Positions 1 to 5,330 of a DNA stretch of 40,451 nucleotides are shown here, in pieces. Every line of letters begins with the position of its first letter. The stretch's first letter is position 1. Origin of the DNA: Candidatus Gastranaerophilales bacterium (GTDB lineage: Bacteria; Cyanobacteriota; Vampirovibrionia; Gastranaerophilales; Gastranaerophilaceae); assembly GCA_944326015.1 (NCBI GenBank), contig CALVCJ010000011.1:1-40451 (forward strand). The letters run 5' to 3'. A model generated the notes under the pieces. It had not been told where the DNA came from, did not search any database, and saw nothing but the letters and a program-made list of their open reading frames with translations. A program made the position numbers and the translations under genes.

Positions 1-287
1 AGAGATCTTTCAACTTCGATTGTAAAGTCAACGTGGCCCGGGGTGTCAATAATGTTAATCTGGTGTCCTTTCCATTCAGCAGTAACAGCAGCTGACTGGA
101 TTGTAATACCTCTTTCACGTTCCTGTTCCATAAAGTCTGTTACGGCAGCACCATCATGTACTTCACCGATTTTATGAGTTTTCCCTGTATAAAACAAGAT
201 ACGTTCGGTAGTAGTGGTTTTACCGGCATCAATGTGAGCGGCAATACCAATGTTTCTGATTTTTTCCAATGGAGTTTTTCTAGCCAT
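1..287 (-). CDS. fusA: Elongation factor G, N-terminal part (partial)
   Basis: This is the first 95 codons of translation elongation factor G, the GTPase that drives ribosomal translocation; the rest lies beyond the window's left edge. The reverse strand reads [20 protein letters not shown] and continues with the G1 P-loop ([15 protein letters not shown]), the switch I region ending in RGITIQSA and the G3 motif DTPGHVDF. The ATG is at 285-287, with an AAGGA-type ribosome binding site about 9 nt upstream. The gene is divergent from uppS, so here it is the first gene of its transcript rather than following rpsL and rpsG directly. A mitochondrial-type or EF-G2 paralogue cannot be excluded from this fragment. 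Confidence 0.95.
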   Translation of the reverse strand, partial: MARKTPLEKIRNIGIAAHIDAGKTTTTERILFYTGKTHKIGEVHDGAAVTDFMEQERERGITIQSAAVTAEWKGHQINIIDTPGHVDFTIEVERS

Positions 288-345
288 TTTCTCATTTTCC
301 TTTTTATATTGTGTACATCGCTATTAATATTTTAGCCTCATGAAA

Positions 346-373
346 ATTATCACACAAAAAAATATTTTTACAA
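346..373 (-). promoter_or_regulatory. Probable fusA promoter
   Basis: On the minus strand TTGTAA (368-373) and GATAAT (346-351) are separated by 16 bp. This predicts a 5' untranslated region of about 50 nt before the fusA ATG. It overlaps the region upstream of uppS, so the two promoters are back to back within about 65 bp. Confidence 0.5.
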
Positions 374-382
374 ACGGATTTA

Positions 383-410
383 TTGATATTTTACATATTT
401 GCAATATAAT
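383..410 (+). promoter_or_regulatory. uppS promoter, predicted leaderless
   Basis: TTGATA (383-388), a 16-bp spacer and a perfect TATAAT (405-410) precede the ATG at 418 by only 7 nt. Transcription would start at or next to the A of the start codon. There is no Shine-Dalgarno sequence, so the mRNA is probably leaderless. Confidence 0.65.
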
Positions 411-417
411 TATATAT

Positions 418-1146
418 ATGAAAACGTTGGATAAATATGCACGAACCTCACAGATTGTAAAAGAGACGGAGCTTAAACATATAGCTGTCATAATGGACGG
501 CAATCGCCGCTGGGCAAAAGAAAGGAATTTACCTTCTGCTATGGGTCACAAAAAAGGTGTTGATGCTCTGAAAAAAACTTTGCGTGCTTGTAATGATTTC
601 GGGGTAAAATATTTAACAGTCTACGCATTTTCAACGGAAAACTGGAACAGAAAGAAGGAAGAAGTTGACTTTTTAATGGAACTTCTTGCAATTACTCTTA
701 CAAATGAGCTTGCGGAAATGCACGCAGAAGGTGTTGTGATTTCGTTTATAGGCGACACAACAAAATTAAGCGAGAAATTACAAAAAATTCTTCAAAATTC
801 TGTTGAAACCACAAAAAATAATACAGGTGTTCATTTACAGATTGCTTTTAATTACGGTGCGCGCGATGAAATTGTTCATGCAATGAAAAATATTATCGAA
901 AAAGGAGCTAAAACTGAGGATGTTACGGAAGATTTAATATCTGAAAATCTTTATACAAAAGGAATTCCCGATCCTGATTTATTAATAAGAACAGGCGGAG
1001 AAATGAGAATTTCAAATTATCTTTTGTGGCAGATTGCGTATTCGGAGATCTATATTACAAAACAATACTGGCCTGAATTTGATAAAAATTCGCTTGCCAC
1101 TGCAATAGAAGAATTCCATAACAGACAAAGAAGGTTTGGAAAATAA
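418..1146 (+). CDS. uppS: Isoprenyl transferase (undecaprenyl diphosphate synthase)
   Basis: UppS condenses isopentenyl diphosphates in cis onto farnesyl diphosphate to make the C55 lipid carrier used for peptidoglycan and surface polysaccharides; it is cytosolic and membrane-associated. The cis-prenyltransferase signature is clear: IMDGNRRWA around Asp27 (magnesium/diphosphate site), SNYLLWQ and the C-terminal DPDLLIRTGGE block. The product of 242 residues is normal for the family. I place the start at 418 rather than at an in-frame ATG at 340. The family N-terminus begins just before the HIAVIMDGN block, the upstream extension would cross both predicted promoters, and the -10 box sits immediately before 418. 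The usual partner cdsA is not next to it; repeats follow. Confidence 0.95.
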   Translation: MKTLDKYARTSQIVKETELKHIAVIMDGNRRWAKERNLPSAMGHKKGVDALKKTLRACNDFGVKYLTVYAFSTENWNRKKEEVDFLMELLAITLTNELAEMHAEGVVISFIGDTTKLSEKLQKILQNSVETTKNNTGVHLQIAFNYGARDEIVHAMKNIIEKGAKTEDVTEDLISENLYTKGIPDPDLLIRTGGEMRISNYLLWQIAYSEIYITKQYWPEFDKNSLATAIEEFHNRQRRFGK

Positions 1147-1154
1147 ATTTTTTA

Positions 1155-1262
1155 AGAGGGCAAGATGTTCAGAAGGCAAGAAGACAGACTAGTTTCAATA
1201 GTTAATTTTGTGCGTAGCACCGATAACAGCTTGACCTCCTGCCATCTGGACTTCTGTTCCTC
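1155..1262. repeat. Family-2 imperfect palindrome, copy 1
   Basis: An imperfect inverted repeat with a left arm rich in GAAGGCAAGA and a right arm containing AGCTTGACCTCCTGCC. The core around 1192-1242 is nearly identical to one at 7010-7050. It lies between uppS and rdgB. Confidence 0.6.
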
Positions 1263-1270
1263 CGACCGTT

Positions 1271-1340
1271 ACCCACCCCATCCCTCCCTAATCAGGGAGG
1301 GGAATTAAGCCTTCCCTTAATAGGGAAGGTTTGGATAGGT
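1271..1340. repeat. Family-1 palindromic element (full copy)
   Basis: Outer arms ACCCACCCC and GGATAGGT enclose two perfect hairpins, CCCTCCCT/AGGGAGGG and CTTCCCT/AGGGAAG. This is one of about fifteen copies between 1.2 and 5.6 kb. Confidence 0.8.
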
Positions 1341-1475
1341 ATCAATTAGATACAAAGAAACAAAGATGCATAGAGGCAAAGCTGTTATCAAAAATAAATT
1401 TTGTTGCAATTTTACCAACCTATCTATAAATGAAACTAGCCTGCCCTCCTGCCATCTGAACTTCCGTACCTCTTA
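1290..1475 (+). repeat. Direct repeat flanking rdgB, left copy
   Basis: About 185 bp recur at roughly 90 percent identity by eye at 2095-2285. The shared part runs from the second half of the family-1 palindrome through ATCAATTAGAT, a GATGCATAGAG block, a CTGTTATCAAAAATAAAT block and a pyrimidine-rich CCTGCC tail. The two copies bracket rdgB in the same orientation. Confidence 0.75.
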
Positions 1476-1496
1476 CAAAATAAAGGATAAATAAAT

Positions 1497-2075
1497 ATGA
1501 AACAAACAATCGTATTTGCAACAGGCAACGCTCATAAATTACAGGAAATAAACGAAATCGCACAAGGAACAGATATTGAATTTGTTTTGCCTCCCGATGG
1601 TTTCAACCCGATAGAAGACGGCAAAACATTTGAAGAAAATTCTTTGATAAAAGCACGTGAAGCAGCGCGTCTGAGCGGGATGATATCATTGGCAGATGAT
1701 TCAGGATTGTGTGTGGAGGCTCTATGCGGCGCCCCGGGGATCCATTCCGCAAGATACGCCGAAACACCTCAGGCAAGGATTGATAAGTTATTAGGAGTTT
1801 TGCAAAACGAAAAAAACAGAAAAGCAAAATTTGTCTGCGCAATGACCCTTGTAGATAAAGACGGGAATATTCTGTTCCGGACCCGCGGTGAATGCCAAGG
1901 GGAAATTGCTTATAAACAATCGGGTACAAACGGATTCGGTTATGACCCTGTTTTTCTAACAAAAGATACTGAATATAAAAAAACTATGGCAGAGATGTCT
2001 GAAGAAGAAAAAAATGAAATATCTCACCGTGGCAGAGCATTAAGGAAAGTGCTGGAGTATTTGAATAACAATTAA
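1497..2075 (+). CDS. rdgB: Non-canonical purine NTP pyrophosphatase (RdgB/HAM1 family)
   Basis: This enzyme hydrolyses dITP, ITP and XTP to the monophosphates and pyrophosphate, cleaning the nucleotide pool of deaminated purines. The 192-residue protein has the family hallmarks in order: FATGNAHKLQEI at the N-terminus (substrate loop), TFEENSLIKAREAA, LADDSGLCVEAL with the catalytic acidic pair, GAPGIHSARYA, GTNGFGYDPVF and SHRGRAL at the end. The ATG at 1497 has an AAAGGA ribosome binding site about 9 nt upstream. No operon partner is present: it sits alone between two near-identical 185-bp direct repeats. That is odd for a housekeeping gene, but the coding sequence looks intact. Confidence 0.95.
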   Translation: MKQTIVFATGNAHKLQEINEIAQGTDIEFVLPPDGFNPIEDGKTFEENSLIKAREAARLSGMISLADDSGLCVEALCGAPGIHSARYAETPQARIDKLLGVLQNEKNRKAKFVCAMTLVDKDGNILFRTRGECQGEIAYKQSGTNGFGYDPVFLTKDTEYKKTMAEMSEEEKNEISHRGRALRKVLEYLNNN

Positions 2076-2078
2076 TTT

Positions 2079-2152
2079 ACCCTCTCCCCCATCCATCCCT
2101 AAAAAGGGAGGGGAAATTAAGCCTTCCCTAATTAGGGAAGGTTTGGATGGGT
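2079..2152. repeat. Family-1 palindromic element (full copy)
   Basis: A full two-hairpin copy begins 4 nt after the rdgB stop codon. It ends with GGATGGGT. The first hairpin is slightly degenerate (ATCCCTAAAAAGGGAG). Confidence 0.75.
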
Positions 2153-2285
2153 ATCAATTAGATGCAAAGAAGCAAAGATGCATAGAGTCAAAGCTGTTAT
2201 CAAAAATAAATATTGTTGCAATTTTACCAACCTATCTATAAATGAAAATAGCCTGCCTTCCTTCCCTCTGAACTTCTGTTCCTCT
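2095..2285 (+). repeat. Direct repeat flanking rdgB, right copy
   Basis: The partner of 1290-1475, in the same orientation. A 60-codon open frame running through it is made entirely of repeat sequence, so I do not call it a gene. Confidence 0.75.
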
Positions 2286-2293
2286 GACCCGTT

Positions 2294-2326
2294 ACCCGCC
2301 CCTGTCCTCCCTGACCAGGGAGGGAG
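2294..2326. repeat. Family-1 half element
   Basis: Single hairpin TCCTCCCTGACCAGGGAGGG with the ACCCGCCCC outer arm but without the second hairpin. It lies just upstream of the first peptide cassette. Confidence 0.65.
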
Positions 2327-2377
2327 TATTGTTTTCCCTCTCTCCTTGGGAGAGAGTTAGAGAGAGGGTAAGCAAAA

Positions 2378-2406
2378 TCGACAAATTGGCTGGTTTATGG
2401 TAATAT
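2378..2406 (+). promoter_or_regulatory. Sense promoter of peptide cassette 1
   Basis: TCGACA (2378-2383), a 17-bp spacer and TAATAT (2401-2406). The arrangement is conserved in cassette 2. The start is predicted near 2411-2413, giving a leader of about 90 nt. Confidence 0.6.
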
Positions 2407-2411
2407 AAGAC

Positions 2412-2500
2412 CACAGGGTAAAAGATGTCCTTTTCGAAACGGAACAACCTACAAAATATCTTAGAACTCGGGTTGGTTCCCGACTAGAAAGGGGGTCGAT
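2412..2500 (+). promoter_or_regulatory. Structured leader of peptide 1 mRNA
   Basis: The leader is highly conserved between the cassettes. It has a hairpin TCGGG-TTGGTT-CCCGA (2468-2483) followed by a strong Shine-Dalgarno AAAGGGGG about 5 nt before the ATG. The 3' arm TTCCC could alternatively pair with the GGGGG of the ribosome binding site, which would hide it. A 20-codon frame starting at 2425 is not preserved in cassette 2 because of a 1-nt length difference, so RNA structure rather than a leader peptide appears to be conserved. Confidence 0.5.
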
Positions 2501-2581
2501 ATGAATGATTTCAATTTGACTTTATTTTTAATCTTATTGATTTTAATCATATTTAAAAGTGGCACCCACCTGAAAAGGTAA
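2501..2581 (+). CDS. Small hydrophobic peptide, candidate type I toxin (copy 1)
   Basis: A 26-residue peptide: short polar N-terminus (MNDFN), one predicted membrane segment of about 13 Leu/Ile/Phe-rich residues (positions 6-18), then a basic polar tail (KSGTHLKR). The layout matches membrane-acting type I toxins such as those of the Fst, Ldr and TxpA/BsrG groups, though I see no direct sequence homology to them. The ATG is preceded by AAAGGGGG at good spacing. The second copy shares 12 of 26 residues, and most other positions are conservative swaps in an ungapped alignment. That indicates selection on the peptide. A convergent antisense RNA is predicted over its 3' end. Toxicity is inferred, not shown. 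Confidence 0.7.
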   Translation: MNDFNLTLFLILLILIIFKSGTHLKR

Positions 2582-2636
2582 GCACCACTTAGAACTCTCA
2601 AGGGCATCCGGCAAGCTCGGCAAGCTGCCACCCTGT
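2554..2636 (-). ncRNA. Predicted antisense RNA of cassette 1 (antitoxin candidate)
   Basis: Transcription is predicted to start near 2636 from a consensus minus-strand promoter and to end at a hairpin lying inside the 3' end of the peptide gene. The terminator stem has arms AAGTGG (2557-2562) and CCACTT (2585-2590), with an inner ACCT-GAAA-AGGT stem, and on the minus strand is followed by TTTTAAA. The RNA of about 80 nt would be fully complementary to the last third of the peptide frame and its 3' untranslated region. Its 5' part forms the GGC/AGCT hairpin complementary to the one in the sense RNA (2601-2634), a possible kissing site. Confidence 0.65.
2601..2634 (+). terminator. Conserved 3' hairpin of cassette 1 sense RNA
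   Basis: AGGG (2601-2604) pairs with CCCT (2631-2634), enclosing GGC/GCC and AGCT/AGCT stems. It is followed by U-rich but not continuous-U sequence (TGTATTTATATT). It may be the sense transcript's 3' end or the antisense recognition hairpin. Confidence 0.45.
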
Positions 2637-2642
2637 ATTTAT

Positions 2643-2671
2643 ATTATTTACTATTTTATTCGGTTTGTCAA
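2643..2671 (-). promoter_or_regulatory. Antisense promoter of cassette 1
   Basis: On the minus strand a perfect TTGACA (2666-2671), a 17-bp spacer and AATAAT (2643-2648). It faces the peptide gene and is identical in cassette 2. It is stronger by consensus than the sense promoter, as is usual for labile antisense antitoxins. Confidence 0.7.
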
Positions 2672-2752
2672 GTGCTGGAAACAGTAAAAAAGTCTTCCCT
2701 GATTAGGGAAGATATAGATGGGTATTGATTTGATAAAAATGTAAAGATTGTT

Positions 2753-2892
2753 ACCCACCCCTATCCCCTCCCTAATCAGGGAGGGAGATTAAGCTCCTTC
2801 CCTTAATAGGGAAGGGTGGGATGGGTTTCAAGTTTTTTAGATTGATAAACTCTTTGTTACCCACCCCTACCCCCTCCCTAATCAGGGAGGGG
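2753..2892. repeat. Family-1 composite element
   Basis: A full two-hairpin element (2753-2826), then a spacer with TTTTTTAGATTGATAAAC, then a half element (2858-2892). The same composite order occurs at 4203, 4721 and 4931. Confidence 0.75.
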
Positions 2893-2903
2893 AAAATTAG
2901 CAT

Positions 2904-2937
2904 AAAAAAAAGACCGGCGTGAAAAGATTTCCGGTCT
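2904..2937 (-). terminator. Intrinsic terminator downstream of the pilin-like gene
   Basis: AGACCGG (2911-2917) and CCGGTCT (2931-2937) form a 7-bp GC-rich stem. On the minus strand it is followed by a run of eight T (2904-2911). It lies about 130 nt after the stop of the minus-strand pilin-like gene, with a family-1 half element in between. Confidence 0.85.
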
Positions 2938-3008
2938 ACAAAAAGATTCGATTTATAAAAATTTATTTGGGTTGTATGCTAAACCATATTGGACAAGTAC
3001 GGTTCGTC

Positions 3009-3045
3009 ACCCACCCCTTGTATTCCCCTCCCCTCAAGGGAGGGG
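3009..3045. repeat. Family-1 half element
   Basis: ACCCACCCC arm and a CCCCTCCCCTCAAGGGAGGGG hairpin variant, in the 3' region of the pilin-like transcript. Confidence 0.6.
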
Positions 3046-3063
3046 ATGAATAAATAACAAATG

Positions 3064-3732
3064 TTATTTACTGTACAATACTGCTCTTGCTGCAACAGAG
3101 CTTGGAAGAACTGTCTGGTCATAAAATACAACAGGATAGATATCCGTTGGACTTTTAATTGTACAGTTACTATCATCAGCCCCAGTTCCATCATCACATT
3201 TAACTTCTCTGTTAGGAGCTTTTATACCGTTAACATCAATGAAACCATAACATGGCTTAACACCTCTTGTTTCATCATTAGAACATGCTTTAGCATCCTC
3301 TGTATCAAATGTAAACATAATACCGTCATTAAAGAATAATGTTGTATTGTTTGTGCCAGGTGCTATAGGAGCAGGAGTTGCTCCTCCCTTGGCTGCTGCT
3401 GTTACTGAATAAGCAGTTTTCCCATCAGGTCCAACAAATGTTCCCGTTTCAGTTCTAACAACATTCATACGGTTAGTTAACATTTCTTTAATTGTATATG
3501 GGGAAGTTCCTGTAGCATCCGCGAAGTTCCATTCATCAAGTGCCATATTTAATGTTACAGCCTGTGACAATGCTGATAAAGCTTTTTTGTAAGCGGCTTT
3601 ATATTGTGCACCTTGAGTTGAATTCATCAATGTTGGCATTGTCATTGCAGCTACAACACCGATAATACCTAATGTAATCAATACTTCCGCAAGCGTAAAA
3701 CCGCCTCTCACTCTCATATTTGATAATCTCAT
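3064..3732 (-). CDS. Type IV pilin-like protein (prepilin N-methylation signal)
   Basis: A 222-residue protein with a short basic leader, then the class III signal GG/FTLAEVLITLGIIGVV. A prepilin peptidase should cut before Phe, leaving an N-terminal hydrophobic helix; the conserved Glu at +5 is present. The C-terminal part (about residues 40-222) is a variable, secreted-type domain with four cysteines. I chose the ATG at 3732, which has AAAGGTGG 8 nt upstream. A GTG at 3744 overlaps that ribosome binding site. No assembly ATPase, platform protein or prepilin peptidase is nearby, so a role in pili, pseudopili or DNA uptake is open. Regulation is probably by the divergent XRE protein (see 3778-3818). 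Confidence 0.85.
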   Translation of the reverse strand: MRLSNMRVRGGFTLAEVLITLGIIGVVAAMTMPTLMNSTQGAQYKAAYKKALSALSQAVTLNMALDEWNFADATGTSPYTIKEMLTNRMNVVRTETGTFVGPDGKTAYSVTAAAKGGATPAPIAPGTNNTTLFFNDGIMFTFDTEDAKACSNDETRGVKPCYGFIDVNGIKAPNREVKCDDGTGADDSNCTIKSPTDIYPVVFYDQTVLPSSVAARAVLYSK

Positions 3733-3770
3733 AATCATTTCCACCTTTCTTGATTATTGTATACATGATT

Positions 3771-3799
3771 ATTATACGATATAAATATCAATTTGTCAA
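3771..3799 (-). promoter_or_regulatory. Consensus promoter of the pilin-like gene
   Basis: On the minus strand TTGACA (3794-3799), a 17-bp spacer and TATAAT (3771-3776): perfect at both hexamers. Such a promoter would be constitutive unless repressed. The -35 overlaps TTGTCA (3793-3798) on the plus strand, which with TATCAT (3815-3820) could serve the XRE gene. Confidence 0.8.
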
Positions 3800-3818
3800 G
3801 ATAATTGATATAAATATC
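3778..3818. promoter_or_regulatory. Two operator-like sites between XRE and pilin-like gene
   Basis: The 12-bp near-palindrome GATATAAATATC occurs twice, at 3778-3789 and 3807-3818, 29 bp apart. Site 1 fills the spacer of the pilin promoter and site 2 lies just upstream of its -35. The likely ligand is the adjacent XRE protein, acting as a repressor of the pilin gene and possibly of itself. Confidence 0.6.
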
Positions 3819-3864
3819 ATTATATCATTTTAAACTTATCTTTATATTTTATTAGAGGTTTATA

Positions 3865-4197
3865 ATGAATTTGGATAAAGTAATAATCGGTCAAAAAATC
3901 AGGCAAATGAGGAAAGAAAAAGGACTTTCACAGGAAGAACTTTCCGAAAAAATTGATATTTCTCCGCGCCATATGTGTACTATTGAAAACGGAAACTCAT
4001 ACCCGTCAATAGAAACATTTATTAAGATTTCTGAAATTCTTGATATAGATATCAATGAATTTTTCAATTTAACCCCGCAAAAAAATGATACTCTTAGAAA
4101 TGATATTTATAACCTGATACAAACTTCATCTATAAATGAACTGCATCTCATAAAAGATATTATCTCTGCCATACAGAAAAACAGAAAAATCTGGTAA
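3865..4197 (+). CDS. XRE-family helix-turn-helix regulator
   Basis: A 110-residue DNA-binding protein. Residues 8-65 form a Cro/CI-type HTH domain (GQKIRQMRKEKGLSQEELSE, then ISPRHMCTIENG and PSIETFIKISEILDI). The remaining 45 residues are a short tail without a recognisable ligand domain. The ATG has GAGG about 7 nt upstream. It is divergent from the pilin-like gene, and the intergenic region carries paired operator-like sites. It resembles the XRE protein at 11635-11859, which also sits divergently beside a pilin-like gene. Confidence 0.85.
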   Translation: MNLDKVIIGQKIRQMRKEKGLSQEELSEKIDISPRHMCTIENGNSYPSIETFIKISEILDIDINEFFNLTPQKNDTLRNDIYNLIQTSSINELHLIKDIISAIQKNRKIW

Positions 4198-4202
4198 TTG
4201 AA

Positions 4203-4331
4203 ACCCACCACTAACCCTAATCAGTGAGGGAAATTAAGCCTTCCATGGATAGGGAAGGTTTGGATGGGTTGCATTTTTTAGATTAACAAATTTTGTTACC
4301 CACCCCTAACCCCTCCCTGATTAGGGAGGGG
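4203..4331. repeat. Family-1 composite element
   Basis: A full element (4203-4269, first hairpin degenerate), a spacer with TTTTTTAGATTAACAAA and a half element (4298-4331). It begins 5 nt after the XRE stop and ends 7 nt before the DUF559 stop. It occupies the whole convergent gap. Confidence 0.75.
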
Positions 4332-4338
4332 AATAAGC

Positions 4339-4695
4339 TTATAACTGTTTTTCTTTAATATCAAATTCCTTTTGTAGTTGTTGGTATACACCTGTAATAT
4401 TATTATCTATTTCATTGTTCCAGAAGCGTATAATTCTATACCCCTTGCTTTCTAAATATAGAGACCTTTGTTTATCATATTCAAGATTTTTAGGTTCATT
4501 ATGCTGGCCTCCGTCAATTTCTATAATTAACTTTTTCTCCCTGCATATAAAATCAACTATATAAACACCTATTACATATTGTCTTAAAAATCTGTATCCG
4601 TAAAATTGTCTGTTTCTTATTACATCCCAAAGTTTTTGTTCTTGGGGTGTCATATTTTTTCTTAAATATCTGGCATTTTCTTTTTGGGTCGGCAT
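4339..4695 (-). CDS. DUF559 (endonuclease-fold) protein
   Basis: A 118-residue protein of the DUF559 family, related to very-short-patch-repair and PD-(D/E)XK nucleases. The family core is visible: a TPQEQKLWDVIRNRQFYGYRFLRQ block, a VDF motif, an IIEIDGGQH block holding the candidate catalytic acidic residues, and RIIRFWNNEI at the C-terminus. Family members are frequent in mobile and repeat-rich DNA, but their role is not established. The start is ATG 4695; an in-frame GTG at 4728 lies inside a palindromic repeat. TATAAT on the minus strand (4700-4705) is only 4 nt from the ATG and there is no ribosome binding site, so the mRNA could be leaderless. Confidence 0.85.
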   Translation of the reverse strand: MPTQKENARYLRKNMTPQEQKLWDVIRNRQFYGYRFLRQYVIGVYIVDFICREKKLIIEIDGGQHNEPKNLEYDKQRSLYLESKGYRIIRFWNNEIDNNITGVYQQLQKEFDIKEKQL

Positions 4696-4720
4696 ATTTA
4701 TTATACTATCACAAAAATTG

Positions 4721-4854
4721 TTACCCACCCTAACCCCTCCCTGATCAGGGAGGGGAATTAAGCCTTCCCTAAATAGGGAAGGTTTGGATGGGTTATTTTT
4801 TTAGATTAACAAACTTTGTTACTCACCCCTAACCCCTCCCTAAGAAGGGAGGGG
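4721..4854. repeat. Family-1 composite element
   Basis: A full element (4721-4794) with perfect CCCTCCCTGATCAGGGAGGG and CTTCCCT/AGGGAAG hairpins, the AGATTAACAAACTTTGTTA spacer and a half element (4821-4854). Confidence 0.8.
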
Positions 4855-4930
4855 ATTTTTAAACCTGCTCATCTCTATAAATGCAATAAGCTTGCCTTCT
4901 TGACCTCTGAACTTCAGGCCTTCTGATAAT

Positions 4931-5070
4931 TCCCCTCTCCCTTAATCCCTCCCCCGAGGGAGAGAAATTTAGCCTTCCCTGGATAGGGAAGGCTTGGATG
5001 GGTTGTAAAATTTTTTAGATTAATAAACTCATTGTTACCCACCCCTACCCCCTCCCTAATCAGGGAGGGG
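4931..5070. repeat. Family-1 composite element
   Basis: A full but diverged element (4931-5003), a spacer with TTTTTTAGATTAATAAAC and a half element (5037-5070). The 4855-4930 gap before it carries a fragment of the family-2 pyrimidine-rich arm. Confidence 0.75.
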
Positions 5071-5125
5071 AAATTGTTAAACGTCCTCTGTCTTTGCGAG
5101 AGAGTTAGAGAGAGGGTAAGCAAAA

Positions 5126-5154
5126 TCGACAAATTGGCTGGTTTATGGTATTAT
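5126..5154 (+). promoter_or_regulatory. Sense promoter of peptide cassette 2
   Basis: TCGACA (5126-5131), a 17-bp spacer and TATTAT (5149-5154), the same layout as cassette 1. The start is predicted near 5160, with a structured leader to 5249 (hairpin 5217-5232 and AAAGGGGG before the ATG). Confidence 0.6.
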
Positions 5155-5249
5155 AGTACCACAGGGTAAAAGATGTCCTGTTCGAAACGGAACCGCCTAC
5201 ACATACATTGTAGACCTCGGGTTGGTTCCCGACTAGAAAGGGGGCTGAT

Positions 5250-5330
5250 ATGGATAAATTCAATATTAGTTTATTACTAATTTTTATGATTTTATTTGTA
5301 TTAAAAAACGGCTCTTACCTGAACAGATAA
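5250..5330 (+). CDS. Small hydrophobic peptide, candidate type I toxin (copy 2)
   Basis: A 26-residue paralogue of the 2501-2581 peptide: MDKFN, a Leu/Ile/Phe/Met-rich membrane segment (residues 6-18), and the tail KNGSYLNR. Phe4, Asn5, Lys19, Gly21, Leu24 and the terminal Arg are shared. The differences are mostly Ile/Leu/Phe/Val or Ser/Thr exchanges. Frame length is identical although the flanking RNA contains a 1-nt length change, which supports translation. The ribosome binding site is AAAGGGGG. The antisense RNA predicted at 5301-5383 overlaps its last ten codons. It could be an independent toxin-antitoxin pair or a backup copy. Confidence 0.7.
   Translation: MDKFNISLLLIFMILFVLKNGSYLNR

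Larger units (their letters stand above)
2350..2790 (+). repeat. Candidate type I toxin-antitoxin cassette, copy 1
   Basis: A unit of about 440 bp is repeated in the same orientation at 5098-5532. The promoter, 5' leader, 3' hairpin, antisense promoter and trailing family-1 half elements are nearly identical in both. The short open frame and the antisense-terminator hairpin inside it are the most diverged parts, and they diverge in a structured way (conservative residues, paired base changes). Confidence 0.8.

Noticed and set aside
340-417. N-terminal extension of UppS from the ATG at 340
   Set aside because: It would overlap both divergent promoters, adds residues absent from the family and has no ribosome binding site.
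1271-1340. Family-1 palindromes as ordinary intrinsic terminators
   Set aside because: The hairpins are GC-rich but not followed by T tracts, occur in multiples and also lie outside gene ends.
2178-2360. 60-codon open frame downstream of rdgB
   Set aside because: It lies wholly in repeat sequence that is duplicated upstream of rdgB, crosses a palindromic element and has no ribosome binding site.
2425-2487. 20-codon leader frame starting MSFSKRNN upstream of the cassette 1 peptide
   Set aside because: Cassette 2 has a 1-nt length change in the middle that alters the frame, so the peptide is not conserved; the RNA around it is.
2979-3339. Plus- and minus-strand frames around the 3' end of the pilin-like gene
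   Set aside because: They are shadows of the pilin-like gene or of a half repeat and lack ribosome binding sites.
4914-5132. Minus-strand frame of 72 codons in the repeat region
   Set aside because: It is composed of palindromic repeat units and the cassette promoter; proline/serine-rich translation typical of such repeats.
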